Assembly (NCBI GenBank): GCA_947493535.1 | Contig: CANLRK010000002.1 | Location: forward strand, 62,001 to 126,000 | From: an uncultured Flavobacteriaceae bacterium | Lineage (GTDB): Bacteria > Bacteroidota > Bacteroidia > Flavobacteriales > Flavobacteriaceae | DNA: 64,000 bases | Direction of reading: 5' to 3' | Part shown: piece by piece, positions 17,319 to 25,451 of the stretch | Numbering within the stretch: the first letter of the stretch is position 1 | Layout of the letters: every line of letters begins with the position of its first letter | Translations under genes and position numbers: made by a program | The notes under the pieces: model-generated | Database searches by the model: none | What the model saw: the letters and a program-made list of their open reading frames with translations, nothing else | What the model was told of the DNA's origin: nothing

Positions 17319-18044
17319 TTAATTACTACTAATATTAGCTCCAGAGCTATTTGATTTTTTAACCTCAGTAGGTTTGCCAGCATATGAAATATCAGCTGCG
17401 CTTGAAGCATTAGCTGTAATGGTTTGCGTACAGTTTACATTAATGTCTGCCCCACTAGAAGCATTGGTTGTACAGTTGGTTGCTAGCAATTTTTCAGCAT
17501 TAATATCTGCACCACTTGATGCTTCGGCTTCTATAAGCTCAGTATTGCCATTTAATTCAATGTCGGCACCACTACTTGCATTGCATTTTATGTGTTTTGC
17601 TTTTATAGCTAAATCTTGGTCACTGCCACTGGAAGCATTTACTGTAATTTGATCTGAAATAATAAAATTAGTAGTATAGATGTCTGCACCACTTGAACTG
17701 TTAATTTCAGTTAGTTCAGTAAAGTTTACTAAGACTTTTTTTGCACTAGCTTTTCCAACAGGTTCAAGTGTGTGTATGTGCAAAGTACCGTTTTTAATTT
17801 CTGTACTAATTAAATCTTGTAAATTTTCATCTGCTTGAACATTTACGGCTGTAGAAGTACTTTTGGTAAGATAAACATCTAAGCCTTCTGAAGCTTTTAT
17901 TTTATTAAACGTTACGTTAGATAAACGCTGTTGGGTTATTACATTACCGTTACCTTTGGTGCCGGTTATGTTAAAATCGAAATTACAGCTTGTACATAAT
18001 ATGGTTACAAGCAATGCTACTAAAAATTTTATTACTGTTGCCAT
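17319..18044 (-). CDS. GIN (DUF2807) domain lipoprotein with SSGADI repeats
   Basis: The 241-residue protein starts with a lipoprotein signal (MATVIKFLVALLVTILCTSC, cysteine at residue 20). The N-terminal half is DUF2807-like (FNKIKASEGLDVYLTKS). The C-terminal half has seven repeats of a short motif related to ASSGADI, spaced about 18-21 residues apart, as expected for the turns of a right-handed beta-helix. It is the last gene after PadR and PspC, 36 bases downstream of the PspC gene, so it is probably an envelope effector of that unit. The function is not established. Confidence 0.82.
   Translation of the reverse strand: MATVIKFLVALLVTILCTSCNFDFNITGTKGNGNVITQQRLSNVTFNKIKASEGLDVYLTKSTSTAVNVQADENLQDLISTEIKNGTLHIHTLEPVGKASAKKVLVNFTELTEINSSSGADIYTTNFIISDQITVNASSGSDQDLAIKAKHIKCNASSGADIELNGNTELIEAEASSGADINAEKLLATNCTTNASSGADINVNCTQTITANASSAADISYAGKPTEVKKSNSSGANISSN
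17325..17704 (-). repeat. Seven SSGADI-type protein repeats in the GIN lipoprotein
   Basis: The repeat cores read SSSGADI, ASSGSDQ, ASSGADI, ASSGADI, ASSGADI, ASSAADI and SSGANI. The DNA is diverged between copies, so selection acts on the protein motif rather than on recent duplication. Confidence 0.85.
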
Positions 18045-18080
18045 TTTTTGATTGATTTTGGTTAGTGATTTATTGTTAGG

Positions 18081-19847
18081 TTAGTTATTGTTTATTTTAA
18101 CGCCATCCTCATCAATTTTCATTTCAAAGTTCTCGTCATTTTCTTTAATGTCAATATCTAACCCGTTTTTATCGATAATTATTTTTCCTTTTTCGCCATC
18201 TTCATTAATAGTAATGTTTATACCATTTTCGTTAATGATTACTTTACCATTTTCATCATCTTCAATATTTAAGGAGCTTTCTATACAGTCTAAACACTCA
18301 GTTTTATTATTAAGAACTTTTAAGTAATGTTCTTCATATTCATTTTCTAAAATGTCTCCGTAATAATCGCTGTTTCTATGATAGTAATAGGTGTTTTCAT
18401 CTGCATAAATTACCGTTCCTACTGGTAAGTATAAAGTGACTTCAACTTCTTGATTGTTATATTTTTGTTCTGGCGACATTAAAAAGTAATTATCTAAAGC
18501 TAGGGTGTTGTTTTCTAAACTATAGTTATACATGATATCTTTAGCTCTTTCTCTTGCCGACGTGTGGTTTTGTCCGTTAGCTTCTTTTCTTATACGGATA
18601 CTAGCAATAGAATCGTTTGTAGAACGTACAATTAAACGTACATACTGTGAAAAAATGTATTGTGTATCATTCTCGTCATATACAAACTTTTCGTTTGATT
18701 TGCGTCGCATTTTTGAAGAATACAACTCATTGGCATTCATGGTGATTTTTAAAGTATCTTGAGCTGTAATTGCTAATTCTTCTTTAATAAAAATATGATC
18801 TTGCTCTTTAGTTTTTAAACCTGTTTTTAAACCAAATATAGCTAGTGTTATAATTGATAATAACCAAATACCAAGTAGTGTAAACTTAGCAATATTACCT
18901 ATTGATTTTAGGTTAGTTACTAGTATTTTGAGTCCTAAATAGGCAATAAAAAAGAAAGGAATACCTACTGCAAAGAAACTCAAAATAGATATAATCCATA
19001 ATGGCCAAACAGGGGCGTAGTCATATAGTTCTAACTGATCAAGAAAGCCTAGGTTAAACAAGTCAAAAGAACTCATGGTAAACATTCCTACTAGTAAGCT
19101 AACCACGGTTATGGTACCTAGCATAATTAATAAAATCCCTATAAATTTTCCAAACACTTTAAAAAGAGTCATGAAAATATTTCCAATAGCATCAAAAAAA
19201 GTAGATATTCCGTTTTGCGCCTTGTTTCCATACTTTTGATAATCTACATTTTTTACAGTATCAGACGCTGAATCAAAACCCTCTTTAATCTTTTTTTCAA
19301 TGTTTGAGATATTAACCGGATCTCCTGTCATAGCTATTTTTTCAGCTGTAGTTCTAGCTTCAGGGACTAAAACCCATAAAAAGATATACACAATTGGGAT
19401 ACCTCCCCAAGTGAAAATTGATAATAGTATTAAGGCTACACGTACCCATACAGCATCAATACCAAAATAATGCCCTAAACCTGAAGCAACCCCACCTATA
19501 TAACGGTTGTCTACATCACGATAAAGCTTTCTTTTTACATTAGAAGTTGTACTGGTTTTAGGTTCTTCATCAAAAATGTCTTCGTCAACTCTGTAGTCTT
19601 CAGGTTGTCCCATTACTTCAATTACTTCATCAACTTCTTTGTTGCTTACTACTTGTCTGTCATGCTGTAATTTTTCTGAAAATAATTCAGCAATTCTATT
19701 TTCTATATCTGCTATTATTTCATCTTCTCCAGAGGCACCTGCAAAAGAACGTCTAACTGCATTTAAATAATTTTGCAGCTTATGATATGCATTTTCATCA
19801 ATATGAAAAATCATACCTCCTAAATTTATATTTACTGTCTTATTCAT
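18081..19847 (-). CDS. PspC domain membrane protein
   Basis: The 588-residue protein begins with a short segment (NINLGGMIFHIDENAYHKL) and a region on DNA-bend or repressor-like helices, followed by the PspC domain (RKLYRDVDNRYIGGVASGLGHYFGIDAVWVRVALILLS, given here in outline by its GGVASGLGHYFGID motif at about residues 118-131). Four or more membrane helices follow, then a large soluble C-terminal region. The last 55 residues are an acidic repeat. PspC modules sense envelope stress in the phage-shock response. The gene overlaps padR by 8 bases, so both are made together and PadR probably controls the unit. Confidence 0.88.
   Translation of the reverse strand: MNKTVNINLGGMIFHIDENAYHKLQNYLNAVRRSFAGASGEDEIIADIENRIAELFSEKLQHDRQVVSNKEVDEVIEVMGQPEDYRVDEDIFDEEPKTSTTSNVKRKLYRDVDNRYIGGVASGLGHYFGIDAVWVRVALILLSIFTWGGIPIVYIFLWVLVPEARTTAEKIAMTGDPVNISNIEKKIKEGFDSASDTVKNVDYQKYGNKAQNGISTFFDAIGNIFMTLFKVFGKFIGILLIMLGTITVVSLLVGMFTMSSFDLFNLGFLDQLELYDYAPVWPLWIISILSFFAVGIPFFFIAYLGLKILVTNLKSIGNIAKFTLLGIWLLSIITLAIFGLKTGLKTKEQDHIFIKEELAITAQDTLKITMNANELYSSKMRRKSNEKFVYDENDTQYIFSQYVRLIVRSTNDSIASIRIRKEANGQNHTSARERAKDIMYNYSLENNTLALDNYFLMSPEQKYNNQEVEVTLYLPVGTVIYADENTYYYHRNSDYYGDILENEYEEHYLKVLNNKTECLDCIESSLNIEDDENGKVIINENGINITINEDGEKGKIIIDKNGLDIDIKENDENFEMKIDEDGVKINNN
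18084..18240 (-). repeat. Acidic C-terminal repeat in the PspC protein
   Basis: Three imperfect copies of a unit of about 20 residues end the protein: VIINENGINITINEDGE, IIIDKNGLDIDIKEND and MKIDEDGVKINNN. Each has a hydrophobic strand, an NG or DG turn and a second strand, a pattern of stacked beta-hairpins. Confidence 0.7.
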
Positions 19848-20184
19848 TGTTAGTGTTTTTTTTGCTAGTTACAATTGATACTGCTTGGTGTAAATTGTTC
19901 CAAGTTTTGGTTAATTCTGATAAAAAAGTTTTTCCGTTTTCTGTTAAAGTATAATACTTTCTTGGTGGACCTGATGTTGATTCTTCCCAACGATAGTTAA
20001 GCAAGCCAGCATTTTTAAGTCTAGTGAGTAGCGGGTAGATAGTACCTTCTACTACTAACATCTTGGCGTCTTTTAGAGTGTCTAAAATTTCGGCTACATA
20101 GGCATCATGATCATCTAAAATAGATAAGATGCAGTATTCCAAAACACCCTTTCTCATTTGAGCTTTTGTGTTTTCTAATTTCAT
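19840..20184 (-). CDS. PadR family transcriptional regulator
   Basis: The 114-residue winged-helix protein has the PadR signature: MRKGVLEYCILSIL at the N-terminus, VEGTIYPLLTRLKNAGLL in the recognition-helix region, then the wing with the GPPRKYYTLTENGK motif. PadR proteins repress by binding operators, often their own. Here it overlaps the PspC gene and lies downstream of a DUF4870 gene, which suggests it autoregulates this envelope cluster. Confidence 0.93.
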   Translation of the reverse strand: MKLENTKAQMRKGVLEYCILSILDDHDAYVAEILDTLKDAKMLVVEGTIYPLLTRLKNAGLLNYRWEESTSGPPRKYYTLTENGKTFLSELTKTWNNLHQAVSIVTSKKNTNNE

Positions 20185-20248
20185 AGATTTAATCTTTTAA
20201 TGTTGTGTAAACTGTTCATTTTTTGATTGTTGATTATTTGATGATGAT

Positions 20249-20692
20249 TTATTTGATAAATGGTATGCTTATCGGATATTTATATAGTTCGCCATTACTT
20301 GCTTTAAGTGCGCCTACTATAGTAGCATATAATTCTACTATAAATAAACTTAGCGCAGCAATGCCTAAAATAATAAAGGCTACTATACTACCGGTAAATG
20401 TACTTAGGTCATAAAAAGAAATGGTTCCTTTTAACTCTTCTAGTTGTTCTATACTGAATCCAAAGTGTAATGCTATTGGAATACAGATTGCTATTATAGC
20501 TACAAAGTATAAAAACAAGCTTAACTGAAAGTTAATAACCTGTTTTCCATTCTGATTGATGAATTCAGAACGATCTTTGTTAATAGTCCATATTAATAAT
20601 GGTGTAATAAAATTTCCGAAAGGAAATAGATACTTTGAAAACACTCCTATATGAATGAAACTCGCAGTATTTTTGTGATTTGTTGTTAACAT
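20249..20692 (-). CDS. DUF4870 membrane protein
   Basis: The 147-residue protein has three or four hydrophobic segments and the DUF4870 pattern FGNFITPLLIWTINKDRSEFINQNGKQVINFQLSL. The family is an uncharacterised small membrane protein common beside PspC or PadR genes. It is the first gene of the minus-strand cluster and carries a predicted promoter 29 bases upstream; PadR follows after 64 bases. Confidence 0.88.
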   Translation of the reverse strand: MLTTNHKNTASFIHIGVFSKYLFPFGNFITPLLIWTINKDRSEFINQNGKQVINFQLSLFLYFVAIIAICIPIALHFGFSIEQLEELKGTISFYDLSTFTGSIVAFIILGIAALSLFIVELYATIVGALKASNGELYKYPISIPFIK

Positions 20693-20721
20693 AATGATTG
20701 ATGATATAGTATTGTCTTATG

Positions 20722-20753
20722 CAAATATATGGATAAAAAAAGGTACTATGCAA
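20722..20753 (-). promoter_or_regulatory. Predicted promoter of the DUF4870-PadR-PspC-GIN operon
   Basis: On the minus strand TATATTTG (20729-20722) is a full TAnnTTTG match, preceded by TTG (20753-20751) at a 21-base spacing, slightly longer than ideal. No clear PadR operator palindrome was identified. Confidence 0.5.
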
Positions 20754-20843
20754 AACAAAGTACTAAAATTTAACATTTTGTTAACAAAATAAAAATTCTG
20801 TAAAGCAGGTTAATTTTTCTAACTTAGAGCAAAATTAAAACGA

Positions 20844-21299
20844 ATGAAATTAACTCCTAAAAAGATAAATTTATTTTTAATGGCTAAGTTGCCATCAGCT
20901 TATTTATGCGGTGTACGCTTAAAAAGTATCAATGCTTCAACGAGTACTACAAGTGTTAAGTTTAGGTGGATTAATCAAAATCCTTTTGGTTCTATGTTTT
21001 GGGCTGTACAAGGTATGGCAGCCGAACTAGCTACTGGAGCTTTGGTGATGCAAAAAATACAAGAATCAGGTAAAAACATTTCAATGTTGGTAGCTAGTAA
21101 CAGTGCTCTTTTTACAAAAAAAGCTAAAGGCCGGATTATATTTACTTGTGATAATGGTGCTGAATTGGATAATGTTATACATAATGCAATAACAACTAAA
21201 GAAGGGCAAGTTATTGTAATGAAAGCTGTAGGAGTAAATGAGGAAGGGGTTGAGGTTTCTTCTTTTAATTTTGAATGGACATTAAAAGTGAAAAGTTAA
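20844..21299 (+). CDS. DUF4442 hotdog-fold protein
   Basis: The 151-residue protein shows the DUF4442 hotdog (thioesterase-like) pattern: LPSAYLCGVRLKSI, VKFRWINQNPFGSMFWAVQGMAAELATGAL (a central helix region) and a C-terminal strand set. Hotdog proteins of this type are probably acyl-CoA thioesterases, but the substrate is unknown. It is transcribed away from the DUF4870 operon. Confidence 0.85.
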   Translation: MKLTPKKINLFLMAKLPSAYLCGVRLKSINASTSTTSVKFRWINQNPFGSMFWAVQGMAAELATGALVMQKIQESGKNISMLVASNSALFTKKAKGRIIFTCDNGAELDNVIHNAITTKEGQVIVMKAVGVNEEGVEVSSFNFEWTLKVKS

Positions 21300-21362
21300 T
21301 TGTCTTGTAACAAAATAAGAGTTTTAAGAACTTATTCAGTATAATAATTTAAAACATACGGT

Positions 21363-22160
21363 ATGGTAGCACACGAAATAGATTATGAAATTCACGGAGA
21401 AGAAATGCAATATGTAGAGATTGAGCTAGACCCTAGAGAAGGTGTTGTGGCTGAGTCTGGCTCTTTTATGATGATGGATAGTGGCTTGGAAATGAGTACT
21501 ATTTTTGGTGATGGATCCAATCAAGATAAAGGAGTTTTAGGGAAGCTTTTTTCTGCGGGAAAACGACTATTAACAGGAGAAAGTTTGTTTATGACTGTTT
21601 TTACTAATGCTTCTGCTCAAAAAAGAAAGGTGAGCTTTGCTTCTCCATATCCAGGGTCAATCATACCCATTAATCTTGCTGAAAAGGGAGGGAAATTTAT
21701 TTGTCAAAAAGATGCTTTTTTATGCGCTGCAAAAGGAGTTTCTGTGGGTATTGAGTTTTCTAGAAAATTAGGTAGAGGTTTTTTTGGAGGCGAAGGTTTC
21801 ATTATGCAAAAGTTAGAAGGAGATGGTATGGCCTTTGTGCACGCCGGAGGTACAGTGTGTAAAAAAGTGTTGGCAGCTGGTGAAATTTTAAAGGTTGACA
21901 CAGGTTGTTTAGTTGGGTTTTCTCATACAGTAACATATGATATTGAGTTTGTAGGAGGTATTAAAAATACAGTATTCGGAGGTGAAGGTTTATTTTTTGC
22001 AACCTTACAAGGTCCTGGTACTGCTTATATACAATCTTTACCGTTTAGCCGTTTGGCTTCACGTGTAATTGCTGCTATACCTAGTACAGGTAAAAGTAGG
22101 GGAGAAGGAAGTGTTTTAGGAGGTTTGGGAGATTTGCTTGATGGCGATAATAGATTTTAA
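21363..22160 (+). CDS. TIGR00266 / AIM24 family protein
   Basis: The 265-residue protein is an AIM24-type double-layered beta-helix. It has the opening [25 protein letters not shown] (residues about 9-33), [11 protein letters not shown], the [24 protein letters not shown] motif and the final [22 protein letters not shown]. The family is widespread with no assigned reaction. It follows the DUF4442 gene by 63 bases on the same strand. Confidence 0.93.
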   Translation: MVAHEIDYEIHGEEMQYVEIELDPREGVVAESGSFMMMDSGLEMSTIFGDGSNQDKGVLGKLFSAGKRLLTGESLFMTVFTNASAQKRKVSFASPYPGSIIPINLAEKGGKFICQKDAFLCAAKGVSVGIEFSRKLGRGFFGGEGFIMQKLEGDGMAFVHAGGTVCKKVLAAGEILKVDTGCLVGFSHTVTYDIEFVGGIKNTVFGGEGLFFATLQGPGTAYIQSLPFSRLASRVIAAIPSTGKSRGEGSVLGGLGDLLDGDNRF

Positions 22161-22325
22161 ATAAACAAGCTGCTAACGTATTGGTTTTTAAGGTAATTTT
22201 TTATAAAATTATTAATCAAATAGACTTATTGTTAATAATTAGTAAAAAATTAACAACTTTAAATGTAATATTGATTAGTTTTTTTCGTTTCTTTATATAG
22301 TTAATAACCCTAATACACAAACTAC

Positions 22326-22523
22326 ATGGCAAGAGCAATGTTTGATTACACAAAAACTGTACTTGAAAGAGTTAGTTTTGATGTAAATCTTTTTTGTAGA
22401 GAACTTCAAAAAGCAATAGATAGATTATTACCATATGAAGTAGAGGAATTAAGAATTTGGATTGGTGGTTTAACCATGAAGAAGCCAGAATTAAACCAAT
22501 GTTTAATCTATTTAAAAGAATAA
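22326..22523 (+). CDS. Conserved 65-residue protein of unknown function
   Basis: The small protein (MARAMFDYTKTVLERVSFD at its start) is predicted helical, with one cysteine in LFCRELQKA and a second in NQCLIYLKE. I recall very similar small proteins in many Flavobacteria, so it is a real gene, but no function is known to me. It has its own terminator. The 165 bases upstream of it are AT-rich with no exact promoter match. Confidence 0.85.
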   Translation: MARAMFDYTKTVLERVSFDVNLFCRELQKAIDRLLPYEVEELRIWIGGLTMKKPELNQCLIYLKE

Positions 22524-22528
22524 AAAAG

Positions 22529-22557
22529 AAAAAGGAGCTAATTTAGCTCCTTTTTTA
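22529..22557. terminator. Bidirectional terminator
   Basis: A perfect 12-base stem (AAAAAGGAGCTA / TAGCTCCTTTTT) with loop ATT lies between the convergent 65-residue protein gene and oxyR. Confidence 0.9.
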
Positions 22558-22567
22558 TGAATAATTA

Positions 22568-23503
22568 TTAATGCTTTTTAGGACTTATTATCTTTACATC
22601 ATGAAAAGCAATAGCTCCTCGTATAACTGCTTCAATAGTTTCTTTCAAAGCAATAGTGATTTGAATTTTCAATTTACTTTTGGTGTATAGTAAGCTAACT
22701 TCTCTGGCGGGTTTAGGATCCTTAAAATGGCGTAAAGGTTCTTTGTTGCAGTTCATTTGTTTGCTATGTAAATAGGGTAATAAAGTCATGCCTAAACCTT
22801 CATCAGCTAATTTGGTTAGGGTTTCAAAACTTCCGCTTTCTAATTGAAATTTTTTTGTTTGTTGGTTGTTACGAGTATTACATAAATTAATAACGCCATC
22901 TCTAAAACAATGCCCATCTTCAAGTAATAAAATATCTTGTAAATCTAAATCCTCAATTGTAATAGTTTTTTCAGGGTTTAAACGATGATTTTCAGGGATG
23001 TATCCAACAAAAGGTTCGTAGTATAAAGGTGTTTCTATAAGGTTTTCATCTTCTAAAGGTGTTGCGGCTAAAGCTGCGTCTATATGTCCTTCATTTAATT
23101 GTTTTATAATCTCAGGAGTTGTTAACTCTTTAATTTTAAGTTCTACTTTAGGATATTTTTCAATGAATGTTTTTAAAAACATTGGAAGTAGAGTGGGCAT
23201 AATTGTAGGAATAATTCCTATTTTGTATTCGCCACCTACAAATCCTTTTTCTTGATCTATAATATCCGAAATTCGATTAGATTCATTAACAATGTTTTTT
23301 GCTTGTGAAACAATTTTTTTACCAACTTCCGTTAATTCGATAGGTTTTTTAGTACGGTCAAAAATTTTAACGGCAAGTTCTTCTTCTAATTTTTGTATTT
23401 GCATACTTAATGTTGGTTGAGTTACATAAGAATGCTCCGCTGCCTTAGTAAAGTTTTGGTATTCCGCAACAGCAAGTACGTAGTTAAGTTGTGTTATAGT
23501 CAT
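22568..23503 (-). CDS. oxyR: LysR-type peroxide regulator, OxyR-like
   Basis: The 311-residue LysR-type regulator has an N-terminal helix-turn-helix (LNYVLAVAEYQNFTKAAEHSYVTQPTLSMQIQKLEEEL in outline, residues 5-42) and a periplasmic-binding-like effector domain. The DGHCFRDGVINLC segment holds the two cysteines that match the redox pair of OxyR (C in GHC and C in NLC, eight residues apart). It is divergent from dps, the classic target of OxyR, so the identity is well supported. Confidence 0.9.
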   Translation of the reverse strand: MTITQLNYVLAVAEYQNFTKAAEHSYVTQPTLSMQIQKLEEELAVKIFDRTKKPIELTEVGKKIVSQAKNIVNESNRISDIIDQEKGFVGGEYKIGIIPTIMPTLLPMFLKTFIEKYPKVELKIKELTTPEIIKQLNEGHIDAALAATPLEDENLIETPLYYEPFVGYIPENHRLNPEKTITIEDLDLQDILLLEDGHCFRDGVINLCNTRNNQQTKKFQLESGSFETLTKLADEGLGMTLLPYLHSKQMNCNKEPLRHFKDPKPAREVSLLYTKSKLKIQITIALKETIEAVIRGAIAFHDVKIISPKKH

Positions 23504-23536
23504 AAGGATATCAATTCTGATGATAAAGATATAAAA

Positions 23537-23586
23537 ACTATCAATTATAACTATGGTTTTTTTTGTTTCAATAGATAGTATTTTTG
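23537..23586 (+). promoter_or_regulatory. Candidate OxyR-dependent dps promoter
   Basis: A -7 element TATTTTTG (23579-23586) matches TAnnTTTG, but there is no TTG at the right distance, as expected for an activator-dependent promoter. Just upstream, ACTATCAATT (23537-23546) and AATAGATAGT (23570-23579) form an inverted repeat with one mismatch and a 23-base gap, a spacing that suits a LysR-type regulator. The binding assignment is inference. Confidence 0.45.
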
Positions 23587-23604
23587 ATGTAAATAAAAAA
23601 AACT

Positions 23605-24081
23605 ATGAAAACAGTAACTATTTTAGGATTAGATGCCTCAAAAACAACCACAATAATAACCGAGTTGAATAGTCTATTAGCAAGCTTTCAGACTTATTAT
23701 CAGAATTTAAGAGGAATACATTGGAATATTAAAGGAAAGCGATTTTTTGAGTTGCATGTAAAATTTGAAGAATTGTACACTGATGCGACTATTAAGGTAG
23801 ATGATATAGCTGAGCGTATTTTGACTCTTGGAGGAATCCCGTTGCATACTTTTGAAGATTATTTACGTCATAATAAAGTAAGAGTAGGGAAAAATATAAC
23901 CAATGATGAAAAATCAGTAGAGTTAATATTAGATTCATTAAGTACATTATTGCAATTGGAGCGGAAAGTTTTAGAATTATCAGATGTAGCGAATGATGAG
24001 GGAACCAATGCATTGATGAGTGACTTTATAGCTGAACAAGAAAAGACAATCTGGATGATGCAGTCTTGGCTAGATAAATAA
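23605..24081 (+). CDS. dps: Dps-family ferritin-like DNA protection protein
   Basis: The 158-residue protein has the Dps ferroxidase pattern: LLASFQTYYQNLRGIHWNIKG with the key histidine and tryptophan, then FFELHVKFEELYTDATIKVDDIAERIL with acidic ligands. Dps oligomers oxidise and store iron with peroxide and protect DNA. It is divergent from oxyR with 101 bases between them. Confidence 0.95.
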   Translation: MKTVTILGLDASKTTTIITELNSLLASFQTYYQNLRGIHWNIKGKRFFELHVKFEELYTDATIKVDDIAERILTLGGIPLHTFEDYLRHNKVRVGKNITNDEKSVELILDSLSTLLQLERKVLELSDVANDEGTNALMSDFIAEQEKTIWMMQSWLDK

Positions 24082-24114
24082 ATGTTGTTAAAAGTAAAAT
24101 TTTAACATGTAGTT

Positions 24115-24157
24115 TCATTATCCTCAATATATTTGTTTTAAAAATTGAGGATAATGA
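24115..24157 (+). promoter_or_regulatory. Long hairpin covering the start of the TRIC gene
   Basis: TCATTATCCTCAAT (24115-24128) is perfectly complementary to ATTGAGGATAATGA (24144-24157), with a 15-base loop. The right arm contains both the GAGG ribosome-binding-like element (24147-24150) and the ATG (24154-24156) of the next gene. It lies 33 bases after the dps stop, so it could stop dps transcription, hide the start of the channel gene, or both. No strong T-run follows. Confidence 0.65.
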
Positions 24158-24765
24158 TTTTTGATATATTAGATGTTTTAGGTACTATAAGCTTTGCTGT
24201 ATCTGGAGTATTAACGGCTTATCATAAAAGGTTAGATCCGTTTGGGGTGTTTATTATTGCTTTTGTTACGGCTATTGGTGGGGGTACACTACGAGATGTG
24301 TTACTAGGAAGTACACCAGTTAGCTGGATGGTTAACATCAAGTATGTATACATTATTTCAGTATCTGTAATTTTTGCATTACTTTTTATTAAGAAAATAG
24401 CTTATTTACGTAAATCCTTATTCTTGTTTGATACTATTGGTCTAGGGGTTTTTACTATAGTGGGGATAGAAAAAGGGTTAGAAGCAAATTTCAACCCTTT
24501 AATTTGTTTGGCACTAGGTACAATGACAGCTAGTTTTGGAGGAGTAATACGAGATATATTGAGTAATGAAATTCCCGTAATTTTCAGAAAAGAAATCTAT
24601 GCAACAGCATGTATATTGGGGGGGAGTATTTTTTTAATGTTAACGTATTTCAACTGCCCAAGTTCGGTTAATTATGTAATCACTTCATTAGTCATTATTG
24701 TAATTCGTATTTTAGCAGTACGGAATAACTGGAGCTTACCTTCTTTATATAAAAATGAGGGGTGA
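24154..24765 (+). CDS. TRIC-type cation channel family protein (UPF0126)
   Basis: The 203-residue protein has six or seven membrane helices and two copies of the UPF0126 module: GTISFAVSGVLTAYHKRLDPFGV with AIGGGTLRDVLLG in the first half, and LGTMTASFGGVIRDILSNEIP in the second. Bacterial TRIC proteins form trimeric monovalent-cation channels. The ATG at 24154 is chosen over an upstream TTG at 24145 that adds three residues. Its translation start lies inside a perfect hairpin. Confidence 0.9.
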   Translation: MIFDILDVLGTISFAVSGVLTAYHKRLDPFGVFIIAFVTAIGGGTLRDVLLGSTPVSWMVNIKYVYIISVSVIFALLFIKKIAYLRKSLFLFDTIGLGVFTIVGIEKGLEANFNPLICLALGTMTASFGGVIRDILSNEIPVIFRKEIYATACILGGSIFLMLTYFNCPSSVNYVITSLVIIVIRILAVRNNWSLPSLYKNEG

Positions 24766-24777
24766 TGTTTCTTTTGT

Positions 24778-25200
24778 TCAAAAACGAATATTAAAGTCTA
24801 AGTTTTTATTGGCAACAATAAATTTAGCATCACTAAATACTGGAGGTCCAAAACTCATTTCGTTGTTAGAGACACCATAATCTTCCATGGGCATTTGATG
24901 CATGTTAAAATCCATTCTTTGATTATTGTTTTCATCATGCAAAGCGATAATAGCATATTCTCCAGGTGTTACATTAATAAATTGTACTTGTATTCTTCCG
25001 TTAATTATAGGTGTTTTAATACTTTGTAATGGTGCAGATTTACTATTTAAAAAAGTGTTTTCATTGTGTAATCCAAGGAGAACTTGTCCATTATCATTCT
25101 TTATATTAGTAATGGTAACCGTAATTGATATAGGTTGCTCTTGAGCATTACTAATCAAGTTACATAAAGTAAAAACAAGTGTGAGAATAATAGTTTTCAT
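24778..25200 (-). CDS. DUF2141 exported protein
   Basis: The 140-residue protein has a signal peptide (MKTIILTLVFTLCNLISNAQ) and the DUF2141 pattern: VLLGLHNENTFLN, PGEYAIIALHDENNNQRMDFN (the conserved HDENNNxxMD motif) and MPMEDYGVSNNE. The family is predicted beta-sandwich and periplasmic, of unknown function. It ends 12 bases from the convergent TRIC gene. Confidence 0.9.
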   Translation of the reverse strand: MKTIILTLVFTLCNLISNAQEQPISITVTITNIKNDNGQVLLGLHNENTFLNSKSAPLQSIKTPIINGRIQVQFINVTPGEYAIIALHDENNNQRMDFNMHQMPMEDYGVSNNEMSFGPPVFSDAKFIVANKNLDFNIRF

Positions 25201-25300
25201 AATTTATAGTTTTATAATTACACTACAAATATTGAAAGATTACTATAGGCAAAGAAATTATAATTACTCAGTTGTTAAAAATTACTGATGAAGTGTAAAT

Positions 25301-25330
25301 AAAAAAATCTCTGCTTTTACACAGAGATTT
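25301..25330 (-). terminator. Intrinsic terminator, probably of the cyclophilin gene
   Basis: Stem AAATCTCTG / CAGAGATTT with an eight-base loop is followed on the minus strand by a run of seven T. It lies 122 bases past the cyclophilin stop. Between them is a second perfect 8-base hairpin (25409-25416 with 25423-25430) without a T-run. Confidence 0.7.
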
Positions 25331-25451
25331 CTTACCCCAAAAAAACTTACTTTGTCCATAAGCAAAACTTACGAACAATACAAAGATATGAAACAAACAA
25401 ACGCCAGTAAATACCCTTTTGTGGGTATTTTACATCACGAATTATAGTGAT

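Noticed and set aside
24115-24157. The TRIC hairpin as only a terminator of dps
   Set aside because: Not fully rejected, but a T-run is nearly absent and the stem extends into the coding region of the next gene, which a plain terminator would not need.
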